A DNA stretch of 64,000 nucleotides, from the NCBI RefSeq assembly GCF_017591425.1, contig NW_024466399.1, positions 1,984,001-2,048,000 on the forward strand, written 5' to 3'. Of this stretch, positions 32,501 to 44,326 are shown piece by piece (positions within the stretch are counted from its first letter, which is position 1; each line of letters starts with the position of its first letter). This DNA is from Ochotona curzoniae. Its lineage: Eukaryota > Chordata > Mammalia > Lagomorpha > Ochotonidae. A program made the translations under genes and the position numbers. A model generated the notes under the pieces. The model was given only the letters and a program-made list of their open reading frames with translations. It made no database searches and was not told the origin of the DNA.

Positions 32501-35139
32501 AACTTATATCCACTTCCAAATACAATTGTTTATCACTTTTCTATTCAGCTTGACTAATTTTTAAAATTAGAAATGTGTATTGTGAAATTTAATCTTTGGT
32601 GTCTTTTGTACTATGGAGTATGTCAGATTAATTGATCCAAAAACAGCCTTTTGCGTATAAAGCAGAGTTGCAGAAATCACTTGTTTAAAACTTTGAGATG
32701 ATTGACAATTGTATCAACACAGCAAATCACTGTTATAATAAACAACATTTTGTGTTGTCACACTCCCTCAAGTGCAAGGATTTGTACTGTGATCAATAGT
32801 GGATCAATAGTGGTTTTTGGAAAGTGAAAAGCAAAACACTCCTGATATTCAAACTTGACTCAGTAGCTCCTGAGTGTCCCTTTAGTCTCCATCAGGGTGT
32901 CATGAGGAAGCATACCATTTGGTCTTACTAGTTTGCAAGGTGCTTAAAATGCTTAGAGTCTATCATTCAGTTGAGATGCCTGTCAAGGTGATTGCCAAGG
33001 AAAAGTCTTGAGAAAACAGGAAGCTCGGTGGCACAGTGAGAAGACTGCTGGGTGTAGTCAGGGTATGGATCTGGGATGCCGGTCCCGGCAACTCATCCCT
33101 TGAGGCCTAATTTTCCACATCTGGGCAAGATTCTTGAGGTATCCTTGGCCTCTAAATCCCATGGTTCTGTGGATTCTTGGCTTGGTCAAAGTTTATAAGA
33201 TGGTATTTGCAGCTAGATTTACTTTCATTTGGATGAGCGTAGCTATAAAAGAATGTCTGTCTTGCTTCTCCACTGAGCTGTCTTCTACCTGAAAAGAGGG
33301 ATTGTGCCAATTGTGTCTGAGGCATGTACAGGTCAGTGCTATCATAGGCAGCTGTTGAATGACAAATGGATTGCTCATCACGGAAGGTGGGACCAGCATT
33401 CATAGCAAAAGCCTCATGTGACAACAAGGATTTGTTTATTTTTCCCTGGCTAGAAAATGCTCTTGCTTTTCCTTTTCAGATGGACTTTTACTGGCCGGAG
33501 ACTTAGATCCAAAGGGAATATTAATCGGAAAGTAACAAAGTGTGAATTTTACAGGCTCTGGCTTTCACAGGGCCAGCTGCATCTTTTTACTGGGGACGGC
33601 TTTGGCCTCACACCGCCATTCTCTGTCAGAGGAGTCTGCTCACTGACATCCTCTTGCAAGAGAAAGGCCTTTCCTTGGTGTTCACTCCTCACTGTAGAAT
33701 AGCTTGAGTTTCATTTAAAGTACGCAAGATCCGTAAGGTTTTTACATCTGCCTGAAGACCTTGTCATTCCCCATTGAAGCTTGCAACTTCAAGCAATCTC
33801 GTTGATGTTTCTCTCCAGTCACGGGACTCTTGCATGAAGTTTTTGTCTTCCTGCCTGTGAGAACAGGAACTCTTCTCCTGGGCTCATTGTGGACTCGGCT
33901 GGGGGAGGTCCCTTCTGTGTTGTTCTCCTGGGTTCATTGTGGACCAGGCTGGGTCCAGGATGTACCAGGGCGGACATTGGATGGTCTCATTTCTTCTTCC
34001 TCTCAGCCCCTTCTACTGCCTCTTCCCCATGTGGGATGGCTGCAGGTGTCTGTTGGGTCTGTGAATGCGAAGCTAAGAAATGAATGGAGACAGTCACACT
34101 TCTTTATGGTAGGTAAGTCACAGGCTTGTGCAGACATTAGAATTCTAATGGAATCCAAGTGATTCCCTTTGCTGTCCAGCTTCATTTCTTAGAATAGAAT
34201 GTCTTCTCAGTAAGATGGAATGAAGTCTATGCTTCCCACATGGCTGCAAAGACCACAGAGGTTTGTGAACACACAAAGTGTCACAGTTGCAAACCTTTCT
34301 GAGCTTGTCCAATGCCTGGCAGAAGGTAATGGAAGGGACTTAGCCAATGTGGCTCATTTAAGTTTGGAGGAGTTTATACATCAGTTTTACAGCAGTGCAG
34401 GCTCTTTCCTTCTCTTCTTCATCCCCTACACTTTAACATTTTGCTTCACCATTGTTTGATCTCCGGTGTCAAATAAAGCACCTTTTATACTGAGTACAAT
34501 AGACCCAGTGTCGAGTTTGTCTAGTCCAAAGTGCTGTACAAATATTAACCCATCCGACTCCCCTTGACCCCTTATTGCACACCCTTGTTTAAACACTACA
34601 GTTATCCTAGATAACCACTCGAGGCAGTAGCTAAGAAAATTATAGAAAGCGCATGAATTTAAGTGTCTGTTAGGGTGTGTTGCATGCTTGATGTCTCCCC
34701 TGATGCTGAAGGTCTTAAATCTGACTGTTTACAGTTCAAAAGTCTTCCGGAGAGATGATTAAGGGTGAAATACATGGACTAGGAAATGGCTGAATGCCTT
34801 CTAGGAGATGAGGCTGTTTGATGATGGACTGTCTAAAATATTTCAAAATAGTGATATCCAAAGATTTTATTACCAAAGTAGAATTAAGCAACAAATTCTT
34901 GAGACTCTCCATAAATCAGAAATTACCACCCCCCAACAAAATAAAAATATCTGGCTGAGGTTTGGGGAGTGAAGCTACTAATTTATCTACATGACATGTT
35001 GACTGGAGCTGGCTCTTGTGGTCCAGCTCAGCCCTCCTTCCTGCCTTTGGAATCTGTAACACATTGTAAAAGGCCCATTCCAATTCCATCATAAGGAATG
35101 GAATTTGAGGAGTTCACAGTTATTTCACCTCTCGAATTT
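32501..35139. other. Unassigned, repeat-poor block
   Basis: Only weak traces occur: a MIR-like phrase near 33120-33175 and a roughly 50-base tandem near-duplication beginning at 33873 and 33923 (TTCTCCTGGGCTCATTGTGG and TTCTCCTGGGTTCATTGTGG). No exon is supported. Confidence 0.5.
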
Positions 35140-35161
35140 TTGTGTGTGTGTGTGTGTGTGT
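35140..35161 (+). repeat. (TG)n microsatellite
   Basis: About ten uninterrupted TG units. Confidence 0.9.
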
Positions 35162-35299
35162 TGAAAACAGTTTTATTAAAGGATATTGTATTATTCTCTA
35201 GTCAGAGATGTTTCTTAAACTCAAGTTGTAACTGCAATGACATGGAACCATCTCTCCATTTCTAGTCTTTAATTTCTATACAGCTTTGAGGGTTGTTCC

Positions 35300-35370
35300 A
35301 GTTCCGTGGCTTCCATCTCCTCATCTGTAAGACGGAGTGGGTATGAGGTGTTGGAATGTTCAGATTTTTT
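35300..35370 (+). mobile_element. Possible MIR fragment
   Basis: The phrase CCATCTCCTCATCTGTAAGACGGAGTGGGTATGAGG resembles the MIR core (TTTCCTCATCTGTAAAATGGGG). Only this part is present. Confidence 0.4.
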
Positions 35371-38300
35371 TTCTATGGTGACCATTTTTTTTTTTTAAAT
35401 ATCTTGGGTGCTTGAGTATTGGCTTAAAGGAATAATAGCTGAAGAAATAGATTTGATGGTAGCTATCCAGAAACTTTGAAGTTTTGTAGATTATCAGTGT
35501 TTTGAGCTGTGAGTTTTGAGAAGGAATTAGGGCACTATTTCAGCCCTCTTTTACTCTCTCTGCCATGTAGTGTACAGAAGTGTTTGTATTTATCGTCTAC
35601 CTTGTGAGAAACAATCCCCTTGAACATATCAAATGACTTTGGTGTCTCCCAAAGTAGTTATTATTTAGATGAAAGTTAAGCAGGAACCTTGTTTAAGATC
35701 TAGCTTGAAGGGATGGTGTTTTCAGAATGAATGGATGTGATCACCAGAGTCCTATTTTTGTTCAATTCCGTAGATGCGGTTGTCAGCCAAGACCGATGGA
35801 CATTGCCGTACACATCTTCTGAGCAGACTCTGGGGACCTGTCTTCTCAGGAGGATGATGGAATCCTGGTGTGGAGAGCCGAGAATACTACATGTATCATG
35901 AGCTTTTCCTGTCACAGTGAGAAACTGGTTAGACATGGGAGGCTTAAGTAGCAAAAAGACCACAGTTGTGTATGACCTTCTCCGCATTCCCCTTCAACGA
36001 CAAGATATAAATCAAAACAAAATGCTTCTGAAGTTTTAAACAATGGAAGTTTGTGATTTTCCTCATTATTTTTTCTGTGCTTTTTCAGAAAAAACAAACA
36101 AACAAACAGCAAAAAACTCAAGTTACTTCCGCATGGTATTTCAGTGGCACTCCTTTGGTTTGTGATGTGTTTGGAGTGCTGTTGCTTCAAAGAGGACCCA
36201 TGTAACACAGCCCGTGGCTTAGCAGCTAGCCGGGTGTTCCTGAATTAGAGACTACCCACCCACTTATGGGGACCTGTACACCATCAGGCAGATGTGGAAT
36301 CCAGCTAAGTTTCTGGCACATGCTAAGCTTCACATTTACTTAGACTTTTTCTACAGAAGAATGTTGATAAGTCAAGAAAGAGTGCCAGTCTTATGAAATA
36401 CACATATGATAATATTTATATACAGAAATATCCATGAACATGAATAAATCTTCAAATAAGGATTATACAAATGTGGAAAAGCAGGTCTTTTTGCCTGATT
36501 GTCTCTTCTCATTGCATAATGCAGATGGTTTCTTCTGCTTTTGCTTTTGCATTGCAATAGGTTTTTCCCAAGTTTCATTTGGTGAAATTGTTACACCTTT
36601 TCACTCTTTTCGAATAGGTTTTCCTATCATGTACTGCATAAACTTATAACATTTGAATCATTGAAATGAAATGATTTATTGTGAAGGGGAATCTGGCAGA
36701 CATTGTGTTTAATTCTAGTGTTCAAAATTATTAACTCTAATGCAGGCAGCCATGCTATATGCAAATATGAGTCTACTGTGGGTTGAATCCTGTCCCCTGG
36801 AACTAGTGACGTAATATAATACGTAAACATATGAAAGCCTGTGATATAGTTCTTATGTGAGCAGTCACCTTAGCTAATAACTTGCTAAGTGGGCAGCCAT
36901 CTTCTTTCAGAACCTGGAAAATAGTAGGAGTTCCACTGCGTATAGCAAGGTGAGTGTTTCCAAATCTCTAAATTTGTTATGATTTGAGGCTAATTAGAAA
37001 ATAGTATTAAATTCACTAGAGCATATTTAAATGTGCCCATTCACAGCTGAGCTTTCTAACATATTTATGGATTTGCCTGCTCCATAGTGCAATTAGCATC
37101 TTCGGGGACTTAATGTTTAAATCTGTCCTAGATAATTTCTTGCTTTCACATGCTTTTCAAAAATAGGTTTCAGTAGCTTAGTAAGGTTTGGGAAGAAAAA
37201 GTTAGTTCAGTTATAAAGTTATAGCAAGATGGAAAACATACTTTGATTCAATATGAAAGATGGCCAGAATCGTTTTTAGAGTGTTTGCATAACAAAAATA
37301 GCAAGTGCTATGAATTTCATGTGTGCCAAAATTATGGCCTTCATCAAGGCAGAAAGGAGCACACGAGCTGTTTACGTGTCTGAGTTATGCTCCAAATTGT
37401 GAGGAAGTTCAGCAAGGGGAACTACTAGGTGAACTTTCTTTCTCCAGTTGAGATTTTAAATTTTTCTGGGAGATTGTGTTAGAGAAAATGACTCTTACAA
37501 GGCAATTGTCTTGAATTTGGGGAGCTAGCCTTTTTGTCATTGCTGCTGGTTAGAATGTCTCTCACCTTTTTTCTTTGTGCCATATGTGTTTGGGTTTTGT
37601 ATTTACTGGTGCTTACATTGCACTTTTTTTGTATTGCATAGGGAAAAGGCCTTCTGTTATGTCAAAAAAATCATGCACTTTACAGAGTTAGGGTATTGTG
37701 CTGCTTTTTAAAATTTTTTTTCAAGCTTTCTGAGCATCAGTGGATGCTTAGTAATGTAGCATGTGGGGGGTACATTGACTTGAATACCCTAGGGCATTCT
37801 GGGACTTTCTTTGCTTCCCTTGGACATTGGGTTTCAATAGCAACTTTCAAGGGTGGCTCTCAGGAACCTGTGTCAATGATACCCAAACACAGTCTTTAAC
37901 TCCAGACTTCACAATGATAACAACACCACACTCTCACTGAGGATCACATGCCGTTTATAAATATTTATCTTTGTGTAAAGACAATTGTAAAGCCCATAAC
38001 ACAAAAGAGTGGGCACTGTGGTTAACAATCCATCCATCCACTTTAAGGGATTTGTGACACATTTGTTAAGAAGTTGGCCCTGTCCTGCGATTTTCCAAAG
38101 GCCCTCTTTCCTCCTTTGTCGTTTCCTGTGTCCCTTGTTGTGCCGTCAGTGTTGAAATGGTCAGTTCCTTGTGTCAGGGTCCTTTTTCTATTCATAAACA
38201 TCCCAGTTCTGGGGTGTTGTTGGGCATAAGGCTTGAGGAGTAGGCAACACGTGGTCCCATCCTTCAAGAGCCACCGGTGTGTGGGAAAAAACACACAGGA

Positions 38301-38469
38301 ACCCTGTGACTGCACAGTAGTGACAACCTGCAGCCACTGGGTTGTCAGGACTGCGGACCAACTGCCCAGGCCACAGTGGAGAATGGATCACCATAACTTA
38401 CAAGAGGCAGAAGGGAATGACAGCTCTCAGCTTTGCATGGCTTTGGAAAAAGCACATGCATGACAGGTA
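35371..38469. other. Unassigned AT-rich sequence
   Basis: About 3.1 kb without a recognised gene. T runs occur at 35384-35396 and near 37710. The segment at 36760-36870 (GTGGGTTGAATCCTGTCCCC) faintly resembles the start of an MLT1-type LTR but is too short to call. Confidence 0.5.
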
Positions 38470-38740
38470 AGGACGTACAGTCACGTGCTGCCCCGTGATG
38501 CTTCAGTCAATGGTGCCCCATGACTACAAGGAGCTGAAAAATTCCCACTGCCTGGCGACATCGTGCTTACCTCTGTTACAGTCGCTTGCAGTAGTTACTG
38601 CTAAAGTAAGCTATACACAGAGCCTTGGTGTGCAGAAAGCTGGACCATCTGGGTTTGTGTGAGTGCTTTCTGTCTTTGGTGTTTGACTAACGACACAATT
38701 GCCAAACAGCACGTTTGTCAGAATGGATGCTGTTGTGAAA
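38470..38740 (+). mobile_element. Fossil DNA transposon
   Basis: It follows a mammal-wide non-autonomous DNA transposon: TACAGTCACGTGCTGCCC (for GTCATGTGCTGCATAACG), GAGCTGAAAAATTCCCACTGCC, ACCATCTGGGTTTGTGTGAG and CAGCACGTTTGTCAGAATGG. I do not recall the catalogue name. Confidence 0.55.
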
Positions 38741-38896
38741 TATTAGCTGACTATGCTACCTGTGTAGGGTTGTTTCTCTCGGAGGACACATAATGACTTT
38801 ATAAAGGTTTGTGAAGGTAGAATTAAAAAATAACAGTTTGGCAAGCAATTTTCTTAGACACATGCATAGCTTTTTCATGATATTCATTTCTCTGTC

Positions 38897-39990
38897 CTTT
38901 TTTAAATTATTCTTATTAATTGCATTGCATTATGTGACACAGTGTTATGGGCACTGGGATATCCCCCACCCCTCCCCGAACCCTCTCCCCATGGTGGATT
39001 TCTCCACCTGTTGCATTACCACAGTTCAAATTCAGTTGAGATTCTTTCACTGGAAGTATTTACCAAGTATAAAGTCCAGCATCTTATTATCCTGCTGAGT
39101 TCAACGATTTCTTGGTGAGACCATCTCTGGTCTGAAAGTAAAGCCGGCAGAGTATCATCCCAATCAATTAAAAGCCCCAACATAACATCAGCAACAATTT
39201 ATAAAATTATGGCATTAACTGACATAGTATTGACTAACCAATATGTTAATAGGAAAATGCAAGTTCTTAACCACATCCTGTGACTTCTTCATAGACATTT
39301 CAGTTTTGGTTTATATTCAACCGGGTTCTATACACCTCAAAATCTCATGTCTATTTTCATTTTAGTATTTAGCTGCTTATAGTGTTGAAGCATGATTTTG
39401 CTGAGCTTGGCTGTTTTTCGGATGGTCTGAACTGGCTTATAACTCTAGCAAGACATGTGTCATCAGTTTAGGTACAGGACATTTTTTTTTAGCAGGGGTG
39501 TGCAGAGAAATCCCAATACCCCAGTGAGGCGTTAACTAATCTTTGTGTCCCATCTAGTGGGGGAGGTATGAGTGAATCTTCTCTGGCCATTTCCTGTCTG
39601 ATTCTAAGCTTTCCTTGTTGTTGTCTGTCTATTCTAGGTTTTTTTGTTTGTTTGTATGTTTGTTTGTTTTGAGGGGTTTCTGGAGCGATCTTAATGGTCA
39701 TAGCGAGAGAGGTTGGGGACCCAGAGCCAGAGCTAGGCAAGGTCCGGAGAAAGCTTGCCTCTCTGTTCTTAAAGACTCAGACTCTGTGTCTGGAGTGGAA
39801 TGAAATTTGGGGATGTCTGCAGTTCCACAGATGGCCTCTTTCGGTCACTTCTTTGTGCACTTTGTGTCCTGTCAGGATCCTTAGCTCTCGGGTGGGATGG
39901 CACTGGATGGCACTGATGCAGTGGTGACCTCAGCACACGCGGGAAAGTCCTTCTCTCCTGAGAGCCCACAGCACTGTGTCCTGGGTCCCT
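38897..39990 (-). mobile_element. Lagomorph L1 3' UTR, opposite orientation to 1-311
   Basis: The reverse complement of 38897-39200 aligns by eye with 1-311, including the TTGTTGCTGATGTTATGTT phrase, the ATCCACCATGGGGAGAGGG block and the AATTAAT tail. The element continues upstream in sense to at least about 39660 and probably 39990, through a (TTTG)n run (39640-39668). Frames across 39489-39969 are read as 3' UTR, not genes. Confidence 0.75.
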
Positions 39991-40224
39991 CCTTTTAAGT
40001 ATTGTCCTCTTCCCACTTGCAGCATTCCTGTTTCATATCCAAGGTCATCTCTTTAAAGACCTGATTCATCATGGTGCCTACTGCATATCTTGATAGAGCA
40101 AATATTGTAGAGATAATTGTTGCATGAATATATGGGTGCATGGGCGCATGTGAGGTGCTGTCCAAATACCCATGCTGTTCGTGGTGGGGATTTTAAGATG
40201 TGGTGGCTGTTCTGGATGGCACGG

Positions 40225-40440
40225 ATTTAGATAGAAGTACAAATATTCCTTAACTCACAATGAGATTGCATCCCAACAGGCCATTGGTAAGCTGAGCATT
40301 ATCCTATGTGGGCATGCGTTGAAATGACCTGCTCCATCACATATGGCAGCTTAACCACGCAGTGGACTTTTGAGGCTGTGGTTGTCTGTGATTGTGGCAC
40401 TGACAGACAGTGGCCAGCCCTGCTATGGTGCAGTGATTGA
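40225..40440 (+). mobile_element. Second fossil DNA transposon
   Basis: TATTCCTTAACTCACAATGAG, GATTGCATCCCAACAGGCCATTGG and TTGAAATGACCTGC parallel a mammalian element whose end reads CTCCTTGACTTACAATGGGG then TTACATCCCAATAAACCCATTG. It is diverged and has no frame. Confidence 0.45.
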
Positions 40441-40791
40441 GAGAGATTGGGCTGCATAGAACTTGCTAGGAGAGACACAAATCCTTCCTGCCAAATGCGG
40501 GGTTTACTGAGTGTGAAAAGTAGGGAAATGGTTCACTTGAACCATACTGAGTCTAGGGCCAGCAGTGCCTTGTGTTACACAGCTGAACATTATTAACAAC
40601 ACTTGGGACAACTTTGAATGTAGTTATACATTTCATATCTTCTCACTCTTAGAATCTGGGTGAATCCTGAAATAACCATGAGTGTGCATCTCAGCTACTG
40701 GGTTCCTAGCTGGTAATACATTTCTCAACCCCAAGTCTTTATGGAATGGATTCAGGAAAGTGCATGATTTACCCAATAGAGAGGGGCAGAA

Positions 40792-40792
<1 letters not shown>

Positions 40793-40829
<37 letters not shown>
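40793..40829 (+). repeat. (GT)n microsatellite, about 18 units
   Basis: Uninterrupted GT run. It creates a Cys/Val repeat in one frame and a His/Thr repeat in the other, neither of which is a protein. Confidence 0.98.
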
Positions 40830-40834
<5 letters not shown>

Positions 40835-41104
40835 AACAATAAACCACTACGTGTCAAACTACTCTAAAATCTTATTTCTTCTTTTTGACATTCCTGATTA
40901 ACCGCTGCCAAGGATCGTGGCAGGGAGTCCACCTATAGCTTTCCTGGGTTTGAGAACACTGTGAAGAACTGTTGCTGGCCTTCTGTGCCATAGGAGGTCC
41001 ATGCAACTCTGCTAACGTCATGTGTCCCACGCAGGGCTTGGGAACCTGGAGAGCAGGTGTGCTCCTTTGTCTCACTAAAGAGCAACTGTGCTGATGTTAC
41101 ACTA

Positions 41105-41215
41105 ACATACTATGTCATTTGCACAGTGTACGATTCAAGGGATTCTCAGTATTTTTACAGAGTTGTGCAATCATTACCGCACTCAATTTTAGAACTGTTT
41201 TTAGATATAAAGAAA
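41105..41215 (-). mobile_element. L1M 3' UTR fragment
   Basis: The phrases GCACAGTGTACGATTCAAGGGATTC, GTTGTGCAATCATTACC and TTTTAGAACTGTTTTTAG are the reverse complement of an L1ME-like 3' UTR. Confidence 0.65.
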
Positions 41216-41444
41216 GTCATTTACTAGAACATTGATTAAAATTCAGTAAGTGTGGGGGTGTGGTTGTCTTAATCCTCAGGGCGTGATCTGTGCCTTACAG
41301 TATCTGTAACAAGTGAGGGAAGTGACACAGGTACATACAGATTACCAGGACATTATTTACTTTTGCATGATGACCTCCTATTTTTCAAAATATCAGTTGC
41401 ATTTCCTTTCAATGCTGAAGCTTTACTTTACCTCCACAAATTAA

Positions 41445-41690
41445 TTCATGTTTAAGAGAGAAAGTTGTTCTGGTGATTTACTCCCCAAATCTTAGAGATA
41501 AGGCTGAGAAGTTGGCACTGGGCACCTGGCCCAGGTATCTTGTGTCAGTGGCAAGACCCAGTTATATGAGCCATCACTACTTAGCAAGGAGCTGGAGCCA
41601 GACCTTGATTCCAGATACACTGATATACATTGTGTATATCTTCACACATACATAGCTTCAGCATCTGCTAGGTTAAGTATCTGCCCTGCC
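41445..41690 (-). mobile_element. Old tRNA-derived SINE
   Basis: TGTTTAAGAGAGAAAGTTG, GATTTACTCCCCAAATC, AGCAAGGAGCTGGAGCCAGACC and a TCTGCTAGGTTAAGTATCTGCC head are in minus-strand order. A TATACAT insertion-like stretch lies in the head. Confidence 0.6.
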
Positions 41691-41784
41691 ACACACTGAC
41701 ATAACATATTAAAGATACTTGCTCATGGCTGATGTATATACTTTGATGAGTTCGGCTATACGTGATGCTGTTTCTTGTTTTTTT

Positions 41785-42155
41785 TGAATGGGGTGAATGC
41801 TCAACATGAAATCTATCTTCTTAGCTGACTTCTAAGTGCCAGTTGCAGTGCTATTAACTGCAGGTGCAATGCTGGATAGTAATTCTTTAGAATGCATGCA
41901 TTTGTCTTATAGAACTGCAACTTCACATGCACTGACCAACTCCCCAGCATCTTTTCCCCACAGCCCCTGGCAAACACCATTCTGTTTTCTACTGTGAGTG
42001 CAGTTGAGATTGCTCATGTAAATGGAATCATGCTATCTTGTTCTTTCTGGATCTGGCTTCTTTCACTCAGGGTAATGTCTTTGAGTATCATCCGTGCTGT
42101 TGCAAATGGTAGGATTTTCTTCTTTTTATGGCTGAGTAATATTCCATTGCAGTTA
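41785..42155 (-). mobile_element. L1M (L1MA/MB-like) 3' end, part 1
   Basis: It is the reverse complement of an L1M 3' end: GGTGAATGCTCAACATG, GCAGTGCTATTAACTGC, CCACAGCCCCTGGCAAACACC, GGAATCATGCTATC, CTTTCACTCAGGGTAATGTC, GCTGAGTAATATTCCATTGC. It is interrupted at the last phrase by the LTR that follows. Confidence 0.85.
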
Positions 42156-42157
42156 CC

Positions 42158-42880
42158 TGTGGCAAAATACTAAGCACGCTTGATCTGCGCCATCTCCTTC
42201 TCTTTGCTGCCACTCATCTCCTAAAATCCCTGAGAGCACAGAGTGGCGAATGCCTCTCTGTGCTAATGAGATCACTGCTGGCTGTGGCTGCTACATGGTC
42301 TCCAGCTGGGAGCTGGTTGCCAAGGGAACCAACCATGTGATTAAGGAGTTGGAACTTTCAGCCCCACTCCCTGACCTCTAGGATGAGCTGATTATCAAAG
42401 GCTAAGGATGTAATCAATCATACCCTTCTGACCAAGTCTCCATGGAAGCCCCAAAGGACAGGGCTTGAGAAGCTTCTAGATACCCGGAAATGTGCAGGTG
42501 CCTGGAGGAAGGTAGGCTCAGACATGGCCTATGAGCTCCACATCTCTTCTTGCATGGGTCACCCTATGCACCTCTTCATTTATATCCTTTATAACAAACT
42601 CACAAACAAGTTTTCATGACTTCTGTGACTCATCCTTGCAGATGGTTGAATTCAAGAAGGGGGCTATGGGAAATCCTATTTCACTTCACATAGCATGGAA
42701 GGCAGTCTTGTTAGACTGAACTCCTCACTCTGGGATCTGTGTTATTTCCAGGTAGACAGTGTTAGAAGTGAGGGAAACGGTGGGTCACCCATCTCCAGGC
42801 ACCCTGAGGATTCAGCACGTAGGTGATCTCAAGTGTTGGGAGTTACGCTGAGATAAGAGCATGAGAAGGCAGTTTGTTTC
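42158..42880 (+). mobile_element. Solo LTR, ERVL type, inside an L1M
   Basis: The sequence follows an old mammalian LTR: CCATGGAAGCCCCAAAGGACAGGG, ATATCCTTTATAACAAACTCAC (decayed poly(A) signal), TCTGTGACTCATCC, GGCAGTCTTGTTAGACTGAAC, GGGATCTGTGTTATTTCCAGGTAGACAGTGTTAGAAG. The L1M resumes on the other side. An RFX-like GTTGCCAAGGGAAC lies at about 42319. The subfamily is not named; edges are uncertain by about 20 bases. Confidence 0.7.
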
Positions 42881-42894
42881 TTTCTGGTCAATAT

Positions 42895-43075
42895 CATGTT
42901 TCCTTGATGTATTCAGCAGTTGTGCATTGGAGTTGTTCCCACATCTTGTTGCGTGTGAACAACGCTGTGAAGGCTAGAGGGGCTTCTCACAGTGTTTATT
43001 CGCGGACCCTGTTCTCCAATTGTAATCGATGACATTTTTGTCTTCGCATTTGTGACCACAGGTTTGCCTTCAGCA
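42895..43075 (-). mobile_element. L1M 3' end, part 2
   Basis: After the LTR the L1M order resumes: TTGATGTATTCAGCAGTTGTG, GTTGTTCCCACATCTTG and GTGTGAACAACGCTGTGAAGG, the continuation of the phrase broken at 42155. Confidence 0.7.
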
Positions 43076-44069
43076 TTTTTGTGCTGCATTTACTTAAGTG
43101 TTAATTACATTTAGTTTTATGTGCACATTTTCACCCAATGGGAAAACTCAGATTAAAGTAAATTGAAACCTAGGTATCAACTCAGATGTCAGCCAGATCT
43201 CATTTTCTTTGATAGAATTCATCATTTTAATACTGTCCCAGATACTCTGCCCCTTAGCATTCAGTGTTGTCTCAGTGTTGAACTCTTAGTAAGAGTTCCT
43301 TTTTATGGCTGTTTTTGGTAAAATTATGGCCATCATTATTCCTGAGTTTATTCTGGCATCTAGTGAGTCACTTCTAACATGACGATTAAGGATCACACTC
43401 TGGAAGATGCTGCACACAGACTATTGAAAAAAAAAAAAGGAGAGTTCACTCTGGCTGACCTGAGAAATTGAGAGATGAGCATCTTACTTATCCCTTTGGG
43501 CCAAGTTGCACCTTTGTGGTGAAGGCCATTGTGAGCCATCTTAGATGCCAGTCATATATTTCAGTATTTGGCGATCTTGGCATCAACATCAGGGATGCAT
43601 TTCCGGTGCTCCTACCATTCAGGAGCAGACACTGTAAATATGGGTTTCTACAGTGGTTTTCCTCCGGACATTTTCATCTGAAGCCATCTGAGTTTTGGGT
43701 TACGTTGCCAATTGGCCATTCTTTTTTTTTTTTTTTTTTAATTTACTGTGGTAAGTATGATATGGAGGGGAAAAAAAAAACCCTAAAGCAATGTTAAGGA
43801 TCAACTGAATCTAAATGTTTCCAATAAGGTGAGAATAATTTTTGAAGATGTTAAATGGGAGAGAATCAGGGAAGGAGGAGACCATATGATTGGTGGGCGC
43901 ATGAGCTGTATCTACTGGGACTTGGTTTTTATTTTATTTTCATTTTCTAAACCAAGAAAAAAAATGAAGAGACTTTGGCAGTTGGAGGCAATCTTAAATC
44001 TCAGAAAATGGACTGTGTTTCTAGTGTTCCTATAATCTTTCTGTCTCTTTCCACTCCCAACCCCAAACA
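43076..44069. other. Unassigned sequence with A and T runs
   Basis: There is an A run (about 43427-43438), a T run (about 43721-43739) and an A run (about 43771-43780). The 109-codon frame at 43468-43797 spans the T run and has no recognised domain. Confidence 0.5.
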
Positions 44070-44139
44070 AGGAAGTTCATGGGAATTCACGTTGTCCCTT
44101 AATTCTACTTTTCCACACACTTTTTGAAGCTCCCTTGCA
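44070..44139. mobile_element. Short mariner-like element, internally deleted
   Basis: Both ends are present 70 bases apart: GGAAGTTCATGGGAATTC and TTCCACACACTTTTTGAAGCTCCC. It directly abuts a second copy. Confidence 0.55.
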
Positions 44140-44142
44140 AAG

Positions 44143-44326
44143 AAACTTCAAAATATTCACGGAAAATAGAATGAAATGATAAGTGTAAAATCTATGAAAT
44201 CCTCAATATGCATGTTCTGTGAACTCTCTGGGGATCCCCTTCCTATGCATGCTTTTCAAAATTCTTTGCACCAAAATAAAATTACCTTTTGATTCCTTTT
44301 CCCACAAACTTTTTGGAGTGCCCTTG
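44143..44326. mobile_element. Mariner-like MITE
   Basis: It opens AACTTCAAAATATTCACGG, carries ATTCTTTGCACCAAAATAAAATTACC and closes TTTTCCCACAAACTTTTTGGAGTGCCC. The two ends are inverted repeats in the family pattern, and no transposase frame remains. Confidence 0.7.

Noticed and set aside
33010..33075. A tRNA-like SINE head (GGTGGCACAGTGAGAAG)
   Set aside because: The match is limited to an A-box-like phrase with no B box or SINE body.
36760..36870. A possible MLT1-type LTR start
   Set aside because: Only about 25 bases resemble the consensus and nothing downstream continues it.
39545..39562. A CTCF-like CCATCTAGTGGGGGA motif
   Set aside because: It lies in an L1 3' UTR and would be repeated at many copies. 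One core match is too weak to call an insulator.
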